From the NCBI GenBank assembly GCA_015493505.1, contig WGDA01000103.1:1-50942 (forward strand): 50,942 nucleotides of DNA. Direction: 5' to 3'. The translations under genes and the position numbers were made by a program. Every line of letters begins with the position of its first letter. The first letter of the stretch is position 1. The stretch is from Pseudomonadota bacterium (GTDB taxonomy: Bacteria > Desulfobacterota > S145-22). Below are positions 32,636 through 42,800 of this stretch, piece after piece. The notes beneath the pieces are model-generated. The model saw only the letters and a program-made list of their open reading frames with translations. It did no database searches and was not told the DNA's origin.

Positions 32636-35368
32636 TTACAGCTCTGCCGCGGTTTCTTCCACAATATAGGCTTCGATGATATCTCCAACCTTGATATCAT
32701 TGAAATTCTCAATCCCCAAGCCACATTCGTAGCCGGCCTGAACACTTTTTACATCATCCTTAAAACGTTTAAGAGAGGCAATTCTCCCATCGTAGATTAC
32801 CACATTGTCCCTGAGGAGGTGCACATTGGCATTTCGGGGGATCTCTCCGTCCACCACGTAGCACCCAGCCACAACCCCGACTTTCGGAACCGAGAACGTG
32901 GCGCGGACTTCCGCCCGGCCGAGTACTTTTTCTTCCCGTTTCGGCGCCAGCATCCCCGTCAGGGCCTTGGTCACGTCATCGATGATATCGTAGATGATGG
33001 AATAGACACGGATTTCAATGCCCTCCTTTTTGGCGAGGGCTCGGGCCTTGGGCTCCGGCCGGACGTTGAATCCGATGACAATCGCGCCGGAAGCGATTGC
33101 GAGGTTGATATCCGACTCACTGATACCACCAACGGCCTCGTGCACCACATTGACACGAACCTCCTCGTTCCCCAGCTTGCCGAGGGCCTCGCACACCGCC
33201 TTCAGGCTGCCCATGACGTCCGCCTTTACAATGACATTCAGCTCATGGACCTCGCCATCCTTAATCTTGTTGAAAAGATCATCCAGCGAAACGGATGCCT
33301 GGGCCTCCGCCTTTTCCTCGAGGAGTTTGGTCTTCCGGTAAGAGGATATCTGCTTGGCTTCCTTCTCGTTTTTCACCACATAGAGGGTCTCACCCACTTC
33401 AGGGATTTCCGAAAATCCTGTAACCAGTACGGGAAAAGAGGGACCCGCTGATTTGACCTGTTTGCCCTTGTCGTTCGTCAGGGTGCGAACCTTTCCATAA
33501 CTGGCCCCGACCACAAAGGAATCCCCCTTCTTGAGTGTTCCTCGCTTCACGATCACGGTCGCCGTGATGCCCCGGCTCTTGTCCATGCCTGATTCGAGCA
33601 CAACCGCGCGGGCCTTCTGTTTGGGGTTCCCCTTCAGGTCCATCATCTCAGCCTGGAGGAGAATCGCCTCCAACAGCTCGTCGATCCCCTGCCGGGTCTT
33701 GGCGGATACCTCCACCATAAGGGTATCGCCCCCCAGATTCTCCGGCACGAGGCCGTGCTCCATCAGGGCCTGTTTCACCTTCTCCGGCTGAGCTTGGGGT
33801 TTGTCAATCTTGTTGATGGCGACAATAATCGGCACGCCCGCCGCCTTGGCGTGATTGATCGCCTCGACCGTCTGTGGCATCACGCCATCGTCCGCCGCCA
33901 CCACGAGGATGACGATGTCGGTCACCTGGGCGCCTCGCGCCCGCATCTCGGTAAAGGCCTCGTGCCCCGGGGTATCGATGAAAATGATTCTGTTGTCTTC
34001 GCTCCCCAGGGTAACTTCATAGGCACCGATGTGCTGGGTAATCCCGCCGGCCTCCTCATCCACCACGTGCGTCTTGCGAATCGCGTCGAGAAGCAGCGTT
34101 TTCCCATGGTCCACGTGGCCCATTACGGTGACAACGGGCGGCCTGGGAACCAAGTCTTCTTCCCGTTCTTCTTCATCGTAGAGGGCGCTTTCAATATCCT
34201 TGGAGGCATCTTCAACCGTATAAGAAAATTCCGAAGCGATAAGGGCAGCCGTGTCCGCGTCCACAGTCTCATTGACGGTCGCCTGGATTCCCAGCTCCAT
34301 CAGCTTGCTCATCACCTCTTCCAGCTTGACACCCATCCGTTTGGAAAGTTCCCCCACGGAGACCTTCCCAAGGATTCTGATGACGCGCTTGATTTCCTTG
34401 GCGGGCGCGGTGGTCACCGTTTCCCTCTTCGCCCCTTTTCGTTCCTTCTTATGCTTTCTCGAAGCCCGATGGACATCATCACCCTGTCCCTTGGCCCCCG
34501 CGAGATATTCGTTCAGTTCCTTTCGAAGATCCCGTTCCACCCATTTTCTACGGGATTTCGGGCGCTTTTTGGGGGGCGTCTTCTCTTCTATCTTACCGCC
34601 CTTTTCTTCCTTCTTCCCGCCTCCCAGGGTCAGCGGTTTCACCACCTCACCCGTCGGCTTGGCTGCCGCCTGAGCGGCCGGCCGCGTGGCGGCCTTCTTC
34701 TCTTCCTTTTTCTCCTTCGCGAGGATGTCCGTCAGGTCCACGAAGCCCGTTACCCGCGCCTCGTCGATCTTCTTCTTTTTCTTCTTCTTGGGCTTTGCCT
34801 CTTCCTTTTCAGCCGCCTTCGCCTTTTCCTCCGGGACCTCCGTAGGGGTTACCTCCTCGGGTTTCGCCTCTTCTTCGGGCTGAGGAGCCTCTTCAGCGGG
34901 TGTTTCTGGCGTCACGGCTTCGGCTTTCTTCTCGGGTTCTGGTTCAGGCCTTGCCTCTTCCTTTTCGGCCACCACTTCCGCCTCTTTGGACGGAGCGCTC
35001 TCGACAGCCTTTTCGGGAACCGCCTTCTCATCCGCGGCTACCTCCTGGGGTGCCGCCTCTTTCCCAGCCGTTTCCTCCTTGGCAGCGGGCTTCTCTTCAA
35101 CAGAGGGTTTTTCCTCTTCGGGCTTGGGTTTGGCGACCTTCCGGACCCGCCTGCGAATCACGTTTCTCTTGATCCGTTTTTCTATGACCTTCACCCCTGA
35201 AGCTGGAGATTCTTCCGAGGCCTTGACCTCTTTTTCTGACTTTTGAAGGTGCTCATCAACCTCTTCCTTCGTAAGCTTAAAGCCCAAGCGCTTCAGCTCC
35301 GCCATGCGTTCCTTTTCACTCAAGCCTTTCTTACGAGCCAACTCCAGAAAGTCATCCAGTTTGCTCAT
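32636..35368 (-). CDS. infB: Translation initiation factor IF-2
   Basis: A 910-residue GTPase that places initiator tRNA on the 30S subunit. The N-terminal ~280 residues are a Glu/Lys/Ala/Pro-rich linker; the first 40 residues ([16 protein letters not shown]) are an unusual start, not the common IF2N sequence. A conserved IF2_N domain lies at ~345-395. The G domain has GHVDHGKT (followed by Leu where Ser/Thr is usual), DTPGHEAF and NKIDKP. Domains II, III and the fMet-tRNA-binding C-terminal domain follow. AAGGAG precedes the ATG, which lies 17 bp inside ylxR. Confidence 0.96.
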   Translation of the reverse strand: MSKLDDFLELARKKGLSEKERMAELKRLGFKLTKEEVDEHLQKSEKEVKASEESPASGVKVIEKRIKRNVIRRRVRKVAKPKPEEEKPSVEEKPAAKEETAGKEAAPQEVAADEKAVPEKAVESAPSKEAEVVAEKEEARPEPEPEKKAEAVTPETPAEEAPQPEEEAKPEEVTPTEVPEEKAKAAEKEEAKPKKKKKKKIDEARVTGFVDLTDILAKEKKEEKKAATRPAAQAAAKPTGEVVKPLTLGGGKKEEKGGKIEEKTPPKKRPKSRRKWVERDLRKELNEYLAGAKGQGDDVHRASRKHKKERKGAKRETVTTAPAKEIKRVIRILGKVSVGELSKRMGVKLEEVMSKLMELGIQATVNETVDADTAALIASEFSYTVEDASKDIESALYDEEEREEDLVPRPPVVTVMGHVDHGKTLLLDAIRKTHVVDEEAGGITQHIGAYEVTLGSEDNRIIFIDTPGHEAFTEMRARGAQVTDIVILVVAADDGVMPQTVEAINHAKAAGVPIIVAINKIDKPQAQPEKVKQALMEHGLVPENLGGDTLMVEVSAKTRQGIDELLEAILLQAEMMDLKGNPKQKARAVVLESGMDKSRGITATVIVKRGTLKKGDSFVVGASYGKVRTLTNDKGKQVKSAGPSFPVLVTGFSEIPEVGETLYVVKNEKEAKQISSYRKTKLLEEKAEAQASVSLDDLFNKIKDGEVHELNVIVKADVMGSLKAVCEALGKLGNEEVRVNVVHEAVGGISESDINLAIASGAIVIGFNVRPEPKARALAKKEGIEIRVYSIIYDIIDDVTKALTGMLAPKREEKVLGRAEVRATFSVPKVGVVAGCYVVDGEIPRNANVHLLRDNVVIYDGRIASLKRFKDDVKSVQAGYECGLGIENFNDIKVGDIIEAYIVEETAAEL

Positions 35369-35687
35369 TTAAAACTCCTTCTTCGGATCTTTTCCCGCCA
35401 ACAGAGGCGAAGTTTTCCAAACGCCTCCCAAGCTCCTGCCACAACTCCTCCGTCATCACCCCATGCTTCGAAGGCGGAATCTTCAAGGTGCGCGCAAGCG
35501 CCTTTTTCTTCCTGGCCTGTTCCAGGCACGACCTCTCAGCGCAGAGGTATGCGCCTCGTCCCGGCATCCTTTGCCGGGCATCCAGAAGTATCCTGCCATC
35601 CGGCGTGGCCACAAAGCGCACAAGGGAATATTTTCCCCGCTTGCTCCTGCACCCGACACAAGTTCGAATGGGCTGATTACGCGTCAT
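35352..35687 (-). CDS. ylxR: YlxR/DUF448 RNA-binding protein
   Basis: A 111-residue protein. The YlxR signature RTCVGCRSKRGKYSLVRFV and GRGAYLCAERSC are present. The second half is a basic tail. The family is encoded between nusA and infB in many bacteria and is proposed to bind nucleic acid; an effect on RNase P has been reported in some bacteria. It overlaps nusA by 11 bp and infB by 17 bp, so translation of all three is interlocked. Confidence 0.92.
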   Translation of the reverse strand: MTRNQPIRTCVGCRSKRGKYSLVRFVATPDGRILLDARQRMPGRGAYLCAERSCLEQARKKKALARTLKIPPSKHGVMTEELWQELGRRLENFASVGGKRSEEGVLNEQTG

Positions 35688-37167
35688 GCTCCCCCTCTGT
35701 TACCTTCCGGGCGGCCTCGATCAGCGCGCGCGCCTTCTTTTCTCCCACTCCGGGGAGTTCCATCAGCTTCTCGACAGACACGGCAGCAAGCTCTTCCGCA
35801 GACGCGATTCCCGCCTTCTCCAGCTCGTCCTGCAGTTTGGGGCCAATGCCCGGCACATCTTTCAGTGATTTCCCCCCGGATCCCTGCCGGGGTTCTCCTT
35901 CATCTTCCTCATTCACGGGCGCTTCCGCCCCACGAACCGCGGCCCGCGCCCTCTCGTGAATCCACCGGGCCTTTTCCTCCTCCAGCCCCTCGATATCCAA
36001 AAGCTCCTCGATGTCCGCGTCCGCGATGACCTCGAGGCTGGTAAACCCTTCGTTGTACAACATCCTGGCGAGCACCTCTCCAATCTCCAGCTTCTCCATG
36101 AATTCCGCCACCGCCTTCTGGAAGATCTCCTCCAGTTCCGTTTCGCTTCGGATATCGATACGCCATTCCGTCAACTTGGAGGCAAGCCTCACGTTCTGCC
36201 CCCGCTTGCCAATGGCCAGGGACAACTGGTCGTCATCCACGATGACCTCGATGGAGCGGTTTTCCTCATCGATAAAGACCTTCGAAATCTTGGCGGGCGC
36301 CAGGGCGCTGCAAATAAAGGTGGTATAATCGGGTGTCCACGGGATGATATCAATCCGTTCCCCCCGAAGCTCCTGCACGATGTTCTGAACCCGTGATCCC
36401 CGAACCCCCACACAGGACCCCACGGGATCGATATGGGGATCCTTCGTGTAAACCGCGATCTTGGCCCGCTGACCCGGGTCCCGGACGGCGTTGATTATCT
36501 TGACGTCGCCGGAGGCAATCTCAGGAACCTCCAGCTCAAAAAGCCGGATGAGAAACCCGGGGTGGGTCCTGGAAAGGATAATCTGAGGTCCCCGCGTTTC
36601 CTTCCTGACATCGATAATCAGGGCGCGAACCCGCTCGCCCCGCCGGAAGGTCTCGTTGGGAATCTGCTCGCTGACCGGCAGCAGGGCCTCCGTTTTCCCC
36701 AGGTTCACCAGGAGATGGCCGCCCCGCTCCACCCGCTGCACCGTTCCACTGACCAGATCTCCCTTCCGGTCTTTGTACTGGTCGTAGATGCTTTCGTGCT
36801 CGGCGTCGCGAATCTTCTGCATGATGACCTGTTTGGCGGTCTGCGCGGCGATTCGCCCCAGATCACTGGTATCCACCTTGATTCCGATGCTGTCGCCCAC
36901 CTCGCTCTCTTCGTCCAGCTCCCGACGTGCCTCTTCCAGCGAAATCTCCGTGTTAGGGTCTTCCACGTCTTCCACGACCGTGCGGAACTGAAAGACCTCG
37001 ACCTCGCCCGTCTCCGGGTTGAACTGGGCCTCCAGGTCCAGGTCCTGTCCCAGCTTCTTCCTGACCGCCGTCAGAATCGCCGTTTCGATGGCATCAACGA
37101 TGACTTCCCGGGATATCCCCTTTTCCCGTTGTACCTGTTCAATCACGTAATCCAGTGATGGCGCCAT
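35677..37167 (-). CDS. nusA: Transcription termination/antitermination factor NusA
   Basis: A 496-residue RNA polymerase-binding factor. An N-terminal domain (~1-130) is followed by an S1 domain (~135-200, GDLVSGTVQRVERGGHLL), two KH domains (~205-345, with GVRGSRVQNIV and IGKRGQNVRLASKL), and a C-terminal region with a helix-hairpin-helix (VPGIGPKLQDELEKAG, LPGVGEKKARALIE). I chose ATG 37167 because GGGAGGAAA lies before it. NusA affects intrinsic terminators and could modulate the two riboswitch terminators in this window. Confidence 0.96.
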   Translation of the reverse strand: MAPSLDYVIEQVQREKGISREVIVDAIETAILTAVRKKLGQDLDLEAQFNPETGEVEVFQFRTVVEDVEDPNTEISLEEARRELDEESEVGDSIGIKVDTSDLGRIAAQTAKQVIMQKIRDAEHESIYDQYKDRKGDLVSGTVQRVERGGHLLVNLGKTEALLPVSEQIPNETFRRGERVRALIIDVRKETRGPQIILSRTHPGFLIRLFELEVPEIASGDVKIINAVRDPGQRAKIAVYTKDPHIDPVGSCVGVRGSRVQNIVQELRGERIDIIPWTPDYTTFICSALAPAKISKVFIDEENRSIEVIVDDDQLSLAIGKRGQNVRLASKLTEWRIDIRSETELEEIFQKAVAEFMEKLEIGEVLARMLYNEGFTSLEVIADADIEELLDIEGLEEEKARWIHERARAAVRGAEAPVNEEDEGEPRQGSGGKSLKDVPGIGPKLQDELEKAGIASAEELAAVSVEKLMELPGVGEKKARALIEAARKVTEGEHDA

Positions 37168-37240
37168 GCCTAATTTTCCTCCCTGCAAGGATTGGCGGCC
37201 TCACAAAAGGGCGCCGCCTTGATATTTCTTTTCCTGACAC

Positions 37241-37699
37241 TCATTTCCATTCAAACTCTAAATTCGCCTTCTTAATGTCTTCAAAGGGGACCGCGATTTC
37301 TTTGCCGTTCTCTTGCACCCTTATCACGCCTTCCTGCTCCCCTTTGAGAATCCCCCTGAACACCCGGTGCCCATCGATTTCACGCCTGGTCTTTATCTTG
37401 ACTTTCTTGCCCTGGAAACGCCTGTAGTCTTCAATCCGTTTCAAGGGGCGCTCCAGACCCGGAGAGGAAACCTCCAGCGTGTAGGGCTGATCGGCAAAGC
37501 AGTCTTCCACGTCCAGACGCGGGTCGAGCTGATGGCTGAACGTGGCGCAATCATTGATGGTCACGCCTCCCTCCTTGTCGATGGTGACGCGAAGGATCCA
37601 GCCCCGGTTTCCCGGAATGAACGCCACATCCACGATTTCATACCCCAGCCAGTCTCCCAGCTCCCGGCAAATTTCCTCGACAATCTTAAGGTCTTCCAT
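37241..37699 (-). CDS. rimP: Ribosome maturation factor RimP
   Basis: A 152-residue protein required for 30S assembly. It shows the LGYEIVDVAFIPGNRGWILRV core, TINDCATFSHQLDP, YTLEVSSPGLERPLK and a C-terminal SH3-like domain ending EDIKKANLEFEW. I chose ATG 37699 because GAGG lies 6 bases before it; an ATG five codons earlier has no ribosome site. A perfect hairpin lies just upstream (37718-37742). It opens the nusA-infB operon. Confidence 0.94.
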   Translation of the reverse strand: MEDLKIVEEICRELGDWLGYEIVDVAFIPGNRGWILRVTIDKEGGVTINDCATFSHQLDPRLDVEDCFADQPYTLEVSSPGLERPLKRIEDYRRFQGKKVKIKTRREIDGHRVFRGILKGEQEGVIRVQENGKEIAVPFEDIKKANLEFEWK

Positions 37700-37717
37700 C
37701 GCTGCCTCATTCAAATA

Positions 37718-37742
37718 GAAAGCGGGCTTAATGCCCGCTTTC
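37718..37742 (-). promoter_or_regulatory. Perfect 10-bp hairpin immediately upstream of rimP
   Basis: GAAAGCGGGC (37718-37727) and GCCCGCTTTC (37733-37742) pair fully around TTAAT. On the minus strand only TATTT follows, so it is a weak terminator for the dynamin gene at best. It lies 18 bases before the chosen rimP ATG, so it may be an attenuator, an mRNA stability hairpin or a processing site. The AT-rich stretch 37750-37795 upstream could hold a rimP promoter, but I could not fix one. Confidence 0.6.
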
Positions 37743-37815
37743 CAAGCGAACCATAAATTTTACGCAAGTTAACATAAATTTTTAATGAAATCAAGCCCCC
37801 CCTTTTCCGCCACCG

Positions 37816-39597
37816 TTACAGCCCCTGAGAGACCTCTTTGAGAAGGGCGTTCACAGAATCGCTCATGCCTTCCACCTCTTCGAGGCGTTTCGCGAGCTCC
37901 TCTTCGCGTTTCTTGACCTCTTCGGTGTTCACCTTCTTCATATCCATTGCCCGTTTCAGCGCCTCTTCGATCGAGGCGGCCGTGGCGTCGATCTTCTGGT
38001 TCAGGTCGTACCGGAACTGCATGAAACTCTCCCGGATCCGCATGGTAAAATCCGCCTTGACCCGCCCACAGTTGGCGTCAATACGGTCGGGAAGCTTCTT
38101 CAGGATTTTCTTCAGGGCGTAATTCCGGGAAAATCCCTTGGGCAGCACGGAACGGGAGAAGAAATCGATTGCGCCCTCCAGGTCGAAAAACTTGGGGCGG
38201 TCCCCCATCAGATAGTAGAACCGGCTGTCCTCCTTGATGGCTTCCTCTCCGCTCACCCGTTCCAGCTGGATTCCGAAAAGCTTGGCGGACGCCTCCAGGA
38301 GGCTGTCGATAATCTCGTTCGCCTTGTCCGAAAATTTCCTGGAAATCCTGGAATACTCCTTGTTCAGTTCCTCTTCCATCCGGGTAATCCAGTCATCAAA
38401 GGCCCGGACAATCCCATCGTTCAGGGTTTTCTCCAGGGTTTCCACGTACTCCTTGATATCCAGGTCCTTCTTCACCTCGGCCGTCTTCTTCAACTCCTCC
38501 AGCAGCGCGGGAAGCTGCCGGTCCTTCAGCTCGCGAACCTCGTAATCCACCCGGTCGATCAGGCGCTTCGCCTCCGCCTCGAAGAAGTACCCGTTGTCCC
38601 GCTTCTCCGCCTGGATGTTTTCCAACTGCTTCTTGAACAACGCGATCTTTTCTTCCAGGTCCTTCAGCGGGGTGGCGATCGCCTTCAATTCGATTTTCAG
38701 TGAGACAATCTCATCTCCCAGCAGCTTCTGGGTCCCCTTGAGGATGGACGTGAGGAAAACCTTCCCCTTCTCCTTCATCAGAAAATCATTCAAAGTCTTT
38801 TCGAATTCCGGCAGGAAGCTCTCCCTGAGGAGCGCCTCATCCCCCTTTGTCTTCCCCAGGAGTGCCTTCTTGGCGGAAAGGGGATAAATGACCACGGAAT
38901 CCCGACCCAGGGCCTCCTCGATCACCTGCTTGGAAAAGGCCATGGACTCCTCGCGTTCCGCCTCGTCGAGATAATCCACCTTATTCTGGATGAAAAAGAT
39001 TTTTTCGACAAACTTTCGAATATCCCTCAGGAACGCCAGCTCCGCCTCGCTGATGGGGGGGTCCCCCGCCAGCAGGAAGAGGGCCGCGTCCACGTGGGGC
39101 AAAAAGTCATACGTCATCTCCGTATTGTTGGAGAAAATGGACCCCACCCCGGGCGTGTCGATGATATGAACCCCCTGTTTCAGGTAATCGGAGGGGTAGG
39201 AGATCTCGACCCGGTCGACCTGTTTCACGTTCTTCGGATTCCCCTTTTCCGTCACGTACTCCGCCAGACCGTCACGGGAAATCTCCCTGCGCGTGCCATC
39301 CTTGAAAATGACCTCTATTTTCTGCTGGTCCCCATACTTGAGAACCGTCACGATGGAGGTTAGCGGAACGATGGCCGTGGGAAGCAGGGTATCCCCGATC
39401 AGGCTGTTGATAAAGGTGCTCTTTCCCCGTTTGAACTGTCCCAACACCACCAGGTAGAAACGGTTGTCCACAAGTTTCTGCCGGATCTGCCCCAGCGAAG
39501 ACGACAACGTCGGGTTGTGGGCGTCCGCGGCATAATCCACGATACGATCCAACACTTCACTCGCCTTTCGGTGATAAGCGCTATACACGTCTAACAT
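37816..39597 (-). CDS. Dynamin-like GTPase (fluoride-riboswitch controlled)
   Basis: A 593-residue dynamin-family protein. The G domain has G1 GQFKRGKST (53-61), a G2 Thr in PLTSIVT (~78-84), G3 DTPGVGS (147-153) and G4 NKVD (205-208). Residues ~290-590 are mostly long amphipathic, Glu/Lys-rich helices, as in bacterial dynamin stalks. I see no clear transmembrane paddle. Bacterial dynamins remodel or protect membranes. I chose ATG 39597 since GGAGGG precedes it; the TTG at 39630 lies in the leader. It is a single-gene unit with its own promoter, fluoride aptamer and terminator. The link between fluoride and a dynamin is, to my knowledge, not an established one. Confidence 0.9.
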   Translation of the reverse strand: MLDVYSAYHRKASEVLDRIVDYAADAHNPTLSSSLGQIRQKLVDNRFYLVVLGQFKRGKSTFINSLIGDTLLPTAIVPLTSIVTVLKYGDQQKIEVIFKDGTRREISRDGLAEYVTEKGNPKNVKQVDRVEISYPSDYLKQGVHIIDTPGVGSIFSNNTEMTYDFLPHVDAALFLLAGDPPISEAELAFLRDIRKFVEKIFFIQNKVDYLDEAEREESMAFSKQVIEEALGRDSVVIYPLSAKKALLGKTKGDEALLRESFLPEFEKTLNDFLMKEKGKVFLTSILKGTQKLLGDEIVSLKIELKAIATPLKDLEEKIALFKKQLENIQAEKRDNGYFFEAEAKRLIDRVDYEVRELKDRQLPALLEELKKTAEVKKDLDIKEYVETLEKTLNDGIVRAFDDWITRMEEELNKEYSRISRKFSDKANEIIDSLLEASAKLFGIQLERVSGEEAIKEDSRFYYLMGDRPKFFDLEGAIDFFSRSVLPKGFSRNYALKKILKKLPDRIDANCGRVKADFTMRIRESFMQFRYDLNQKIDATAASIEEALKRAMDMKKVNTEEVKKREEELAKRLEEVEGMSDSVNALLKEVSQGL

Positions 39598-39643
39598 GAC
39601 TTTCCCTCCTGACAGTCCTATTTTTTTCAAGGCGAGGTTTTAG

Positions 39644-39673
39644 AAAAAAACCCCACCCGGCGGTTGGATGGGG
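39644..39673 (-). terminator. Riboswitch terminator before the dynamin-like gene
   Basis: On the minus strand CCCCAUCC (39673-39666) pairs with GGGUGGGG (39658-39651) across an AACCGCC loop, followed by seven U residues (plus-strand A run 39644-39650). The gene's ribosome site and ATG lie 47 bases further on. Confidence 0.92.
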
Positions 39674-39753
39674 CAGGATTCACAGACCCCTACCCCTCAA
39701 AGGGTAGAAGTCATCAGCCCACAGGGGCATTCTGGCAGACTTCATTGCCTGTG
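39644..39753 (-). promoter_or_regulatory. Fluoride riboswitch (crcB motif) with antiterminator and terminator, upstream of the dynamin-like gene
   Basis: On the minus strand: GGCAAUGAAGUCUGCC, then AGAAUGCCC CUGU GGGCUGAUGACUUCU. Pseudoknot GGCA (39749-39746) with UGCC (39737-39734). P1 GAAGUC (39743-39738) with GACUUC (39712-39707). P2 GCCC (39728-39725) with GGGC (39720-39717), followed by the conserved UGAUG. Three competing hairpins follow. GACUUCUACCC (39712-39702) can pair with GGGUAGGGGUC. GGGGUAGG (39696-39689) can pair with CCUGCCCC (39677-39670). The terminator at 39651-39673 uses CCCC of the latter. Fluoride-stabilised P1 frees GGGGUAGG to break the terminator, so the switch should be ON with fluoride. 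Confidence 0.93.
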
Positions 39754-39758
39754 GCTTT

Positions 39759-39786
39759 AATATAAATAAAACTTTTAAAAAGTCAA
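39759..39786 (-). promoter_or_regulatory. Promoter of the riboswitch-dynamin transcript
   Basis: On the minus strand TTGACT (39781-39786), 16 bp, TATATT (39759-39764). Predicted start near 39752, exactly where the aptamer sequence begins. This agreement supports both calls. Confidence 0.75.
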
Positions 39787-39850
39787 CAGATTAAAAATTT
39801 CCCTGCTTCCGCTTAGCGCGTCTCCGGCTATCTTCCAAGAAGGAAAGCGG

Positions 39851-42800
39851 TCAGACGCTCCGATTTGCGACCGGCAACCGCCCATTCAGCCAGCGGTAAA
39901 GCACAGCCATGCGCGCCGTCCACGCCAGGTCCTTGGAGCTAACGCCTTCCTTCAGGGTTACGGAACGGGCGATGAGGGTCTCCGCGTCGAGTTCGGCGCG
40001 CGCGTCCGCGTCTTCGTAAACCAGGACATCTCCCGATTCCCGAAGCGTGGCGCGTTTCCCGTCATACAGGCCCTCCATGACGCCGGGTTCCGGAAAATAC
40101 ACGCCCCTGCCAGAGGCTTCGAGGCTTTCCCGGCTCAGGTGAACCTTGGCCTTGTCGCGATAGGGAGCCCCGCTGGAAGGGCAGAAGGTCTCACAGTTGC
40201 CGCAGGCGTTACAGAAATCGGCGATGTTGACGACCTGGTAGGGCTGGGTAATGGCCTCCCACCCCACAGTCTCCGCCGACACGCCGTTTCCGTCCCGGAC
40301 CGCGCGTTGAAGGGGAAACCGGACCGGCGAAACGCTGAGGGCCACATTGGCCCGATTGGGGCAGACGGTCACACAGATATTGCAGAGCAGATCGCACTGG
40401 AGGCAGCGGGCCGCTTCACGCCGGGCGTCTTCTTCAGGCAGCGTCCCCACATAAGGCGTGAAATCCAGGCGTTCCCCAGGTTCCCGCGTGATCGGCTCCG
40501 GCCCAAACGCGCGGCGCGCCCGCCGGATGAAAAGCTCACGAAGGTCAGGGGACCGGTCATCTTCCGGCGTGAGGGCTTCGGGAAACGAAAGCCCGGACTT
40601 CCTCATGATGGCCTCCGCCACGCGCCTGCCGTCCCCAATGGCCTCCACGATGGAGGAGGCGCCACGCACCGCGTCTCCGCCCGCGTAAACCCCTTCCGCC
40701 TGGGTCTCCAGCGTCTCGGGGTTCACCTCCAGGGCCCCGTCAGGCAGGAAATCAAGTCGGATCCGCTGACCGATGGCGGTAATCACCGTATCGACCTCCA
40801 GCGTGAATTCCGCCCCTTCCACCCGCTCGGGCCGACGGCGTCCGCTGGCGTCCTTCTCCCCCAGCCTCATCCGGTCACACTGGAGGGCGGTAACCCGCCC
40901 TTCCCGCGTCAACACCCGAATCGGCTGCGTCAGCTCCCGCAGGGAAATCCCTTCCTCCAGGGCCTCCCTCAGCTCATCGGGATCGCAGGGCATCTCCCGG
41001 CGCGTGCGTCGATAGACGATGGTCACCTCGCCCGACTCACGCAAAAACCGTTTCGCGGCACGGGCCACGTCGATGGCCGCGTTCCCGCCACCGACCACCA
41101 CGACCCGTCGCCCCAGCGCCGGCTTCTCACCGCGGCGAACCGCGCTGAGAAAGGACAACTGATCCAGTACCCCGTCGGCCTCTTCGCCGGGAATCCCCAG
41201 CGTCAGGCTCTCCTGGGCGCCCACGGCAATTATGACGAAATCCTTCGTCCGCCGCAATTCCTCGAAGGTTTCCCTGCCGACGGCGGATTCGGTATGAAGC
41301 CGGACACCGAGAGACAGAATGGCATGAATATCCTTTTCCAGGCTCGCTTTGTCGAGGCGAAAGGCGGGAATGGCGTCGGCAACCATGCCGCCCGGAAAAG
41401 CCTTGCTCTCATAAATATCCACCTCGAACCCCGCCAGCGCCAGGAAATAGGCGCAGGACAATCCCGTCGGGCCGGCCCCGATCACCCCCACCCGGCGGCC
41501 GTTGGCGGGCAACGCCGCGGGGAGGTCCCGTTCATCCCGCCTCTGGGCGACAAACCGCTTGATCTCGCGAATCAGCACCGGGGCGTCGTAGTTCACCCGG
41601 GTACACTGAAACTGGCACAGATGAGTGCAGACCATGCCCTGAACGGCGGGGAAGGGGTTGGTCGCCAGGATGGTACGGAAGGCCTTTTCATCCTCCCCCC
41701 GGGCGGTGAAATCGAGATACCGCGGGATGTCCTGATCCGCCGCGCAGGCATCCACGCAGGGCGCCGCGGCGCAATCGAAAAGAGGCAGGGGGCGTGAGGT
41801 CTTGACGCCCCTGTACGGGAAACGCTGCTTGGCGTAACGCCCACTCTCCACCACACGTTTCGCGTAGGCCTTGAGGACGCGCAGGGCGGCTTCTCGCGGG
41901 TCGTCAGTGTCCGTCCGGGAGAGAGGCAGGGCCTCCAGGGAGGGAATCTCCCGCGCGGACATCTCGTTTCCGAGAATCTCCAGATACTGCGACAACCGAC
42001 CATACCCCCCGGGTTTCAGGATGTCGGAAGACATGGTCACGGGCCGAAGCCCACACGCCAGGGTGTCGACGATATTGAAGCAGTCCACCCCGCCCGCGAA
42101 TGAGATGTCCAGGTGTCCGTCAAAGGCCTCCTGAAGCCGGGCGGCGAGGTTGATGCTGATGGGATGCAGGGCCCGGCCGCTCATGTAGACGGTGGGTTCC
42201 CCGTCCGGGAGGTTCTGCTCGATATTCTCTGTCTCCAGGGTATTGGTCAGCTTCAGGCTGAACCGGACGCCGCGCGCCTCGGCCGACTTCAGGAGAGAGG
42301 CGATGAGATCGAGGGCGTCCTCGTATTTGAGATCGTGTTCGAACGCCGCGTCCGGCACTCGGGTGGCGTACCCCAGCCGGTCATTCAGAATCTCCCGCAG
42401 GCGATCGGGGCCCAGGAGGGTCGGGTTGAACTTGATGGTCGTGTGCAGCCCCCGCTCTTCGATGAAGTACCGGCCAATCTTCTCCACCTCGTCGGGGGGA
42501 CATCCGTGCATGGTGGAAACAGTCAGGTTGTCCGAGAGGCGGGTGGGAATCTCGAGCTGACGCACCCGTGGATAGATGGGCGCCACACGGGCGATTTTCT
42601 CTTCCAGCTCGGCGGTGCAGTCCGCCATGCGGTCCAGAAACCGTTGCACCTTCGGGCTCCGAATCCCCTCCAGGTTGTAACCGGCGCTCATGTTGAAGAT
42701 GAAGCCGGGCTCCGCGCTCTCCCACTGAAATTTGTCCCGGAGGATGTAGAGGAGGATGAAGGCGTTGAGATACTGATCAAAGGATTGGTCGAGACGGAGC

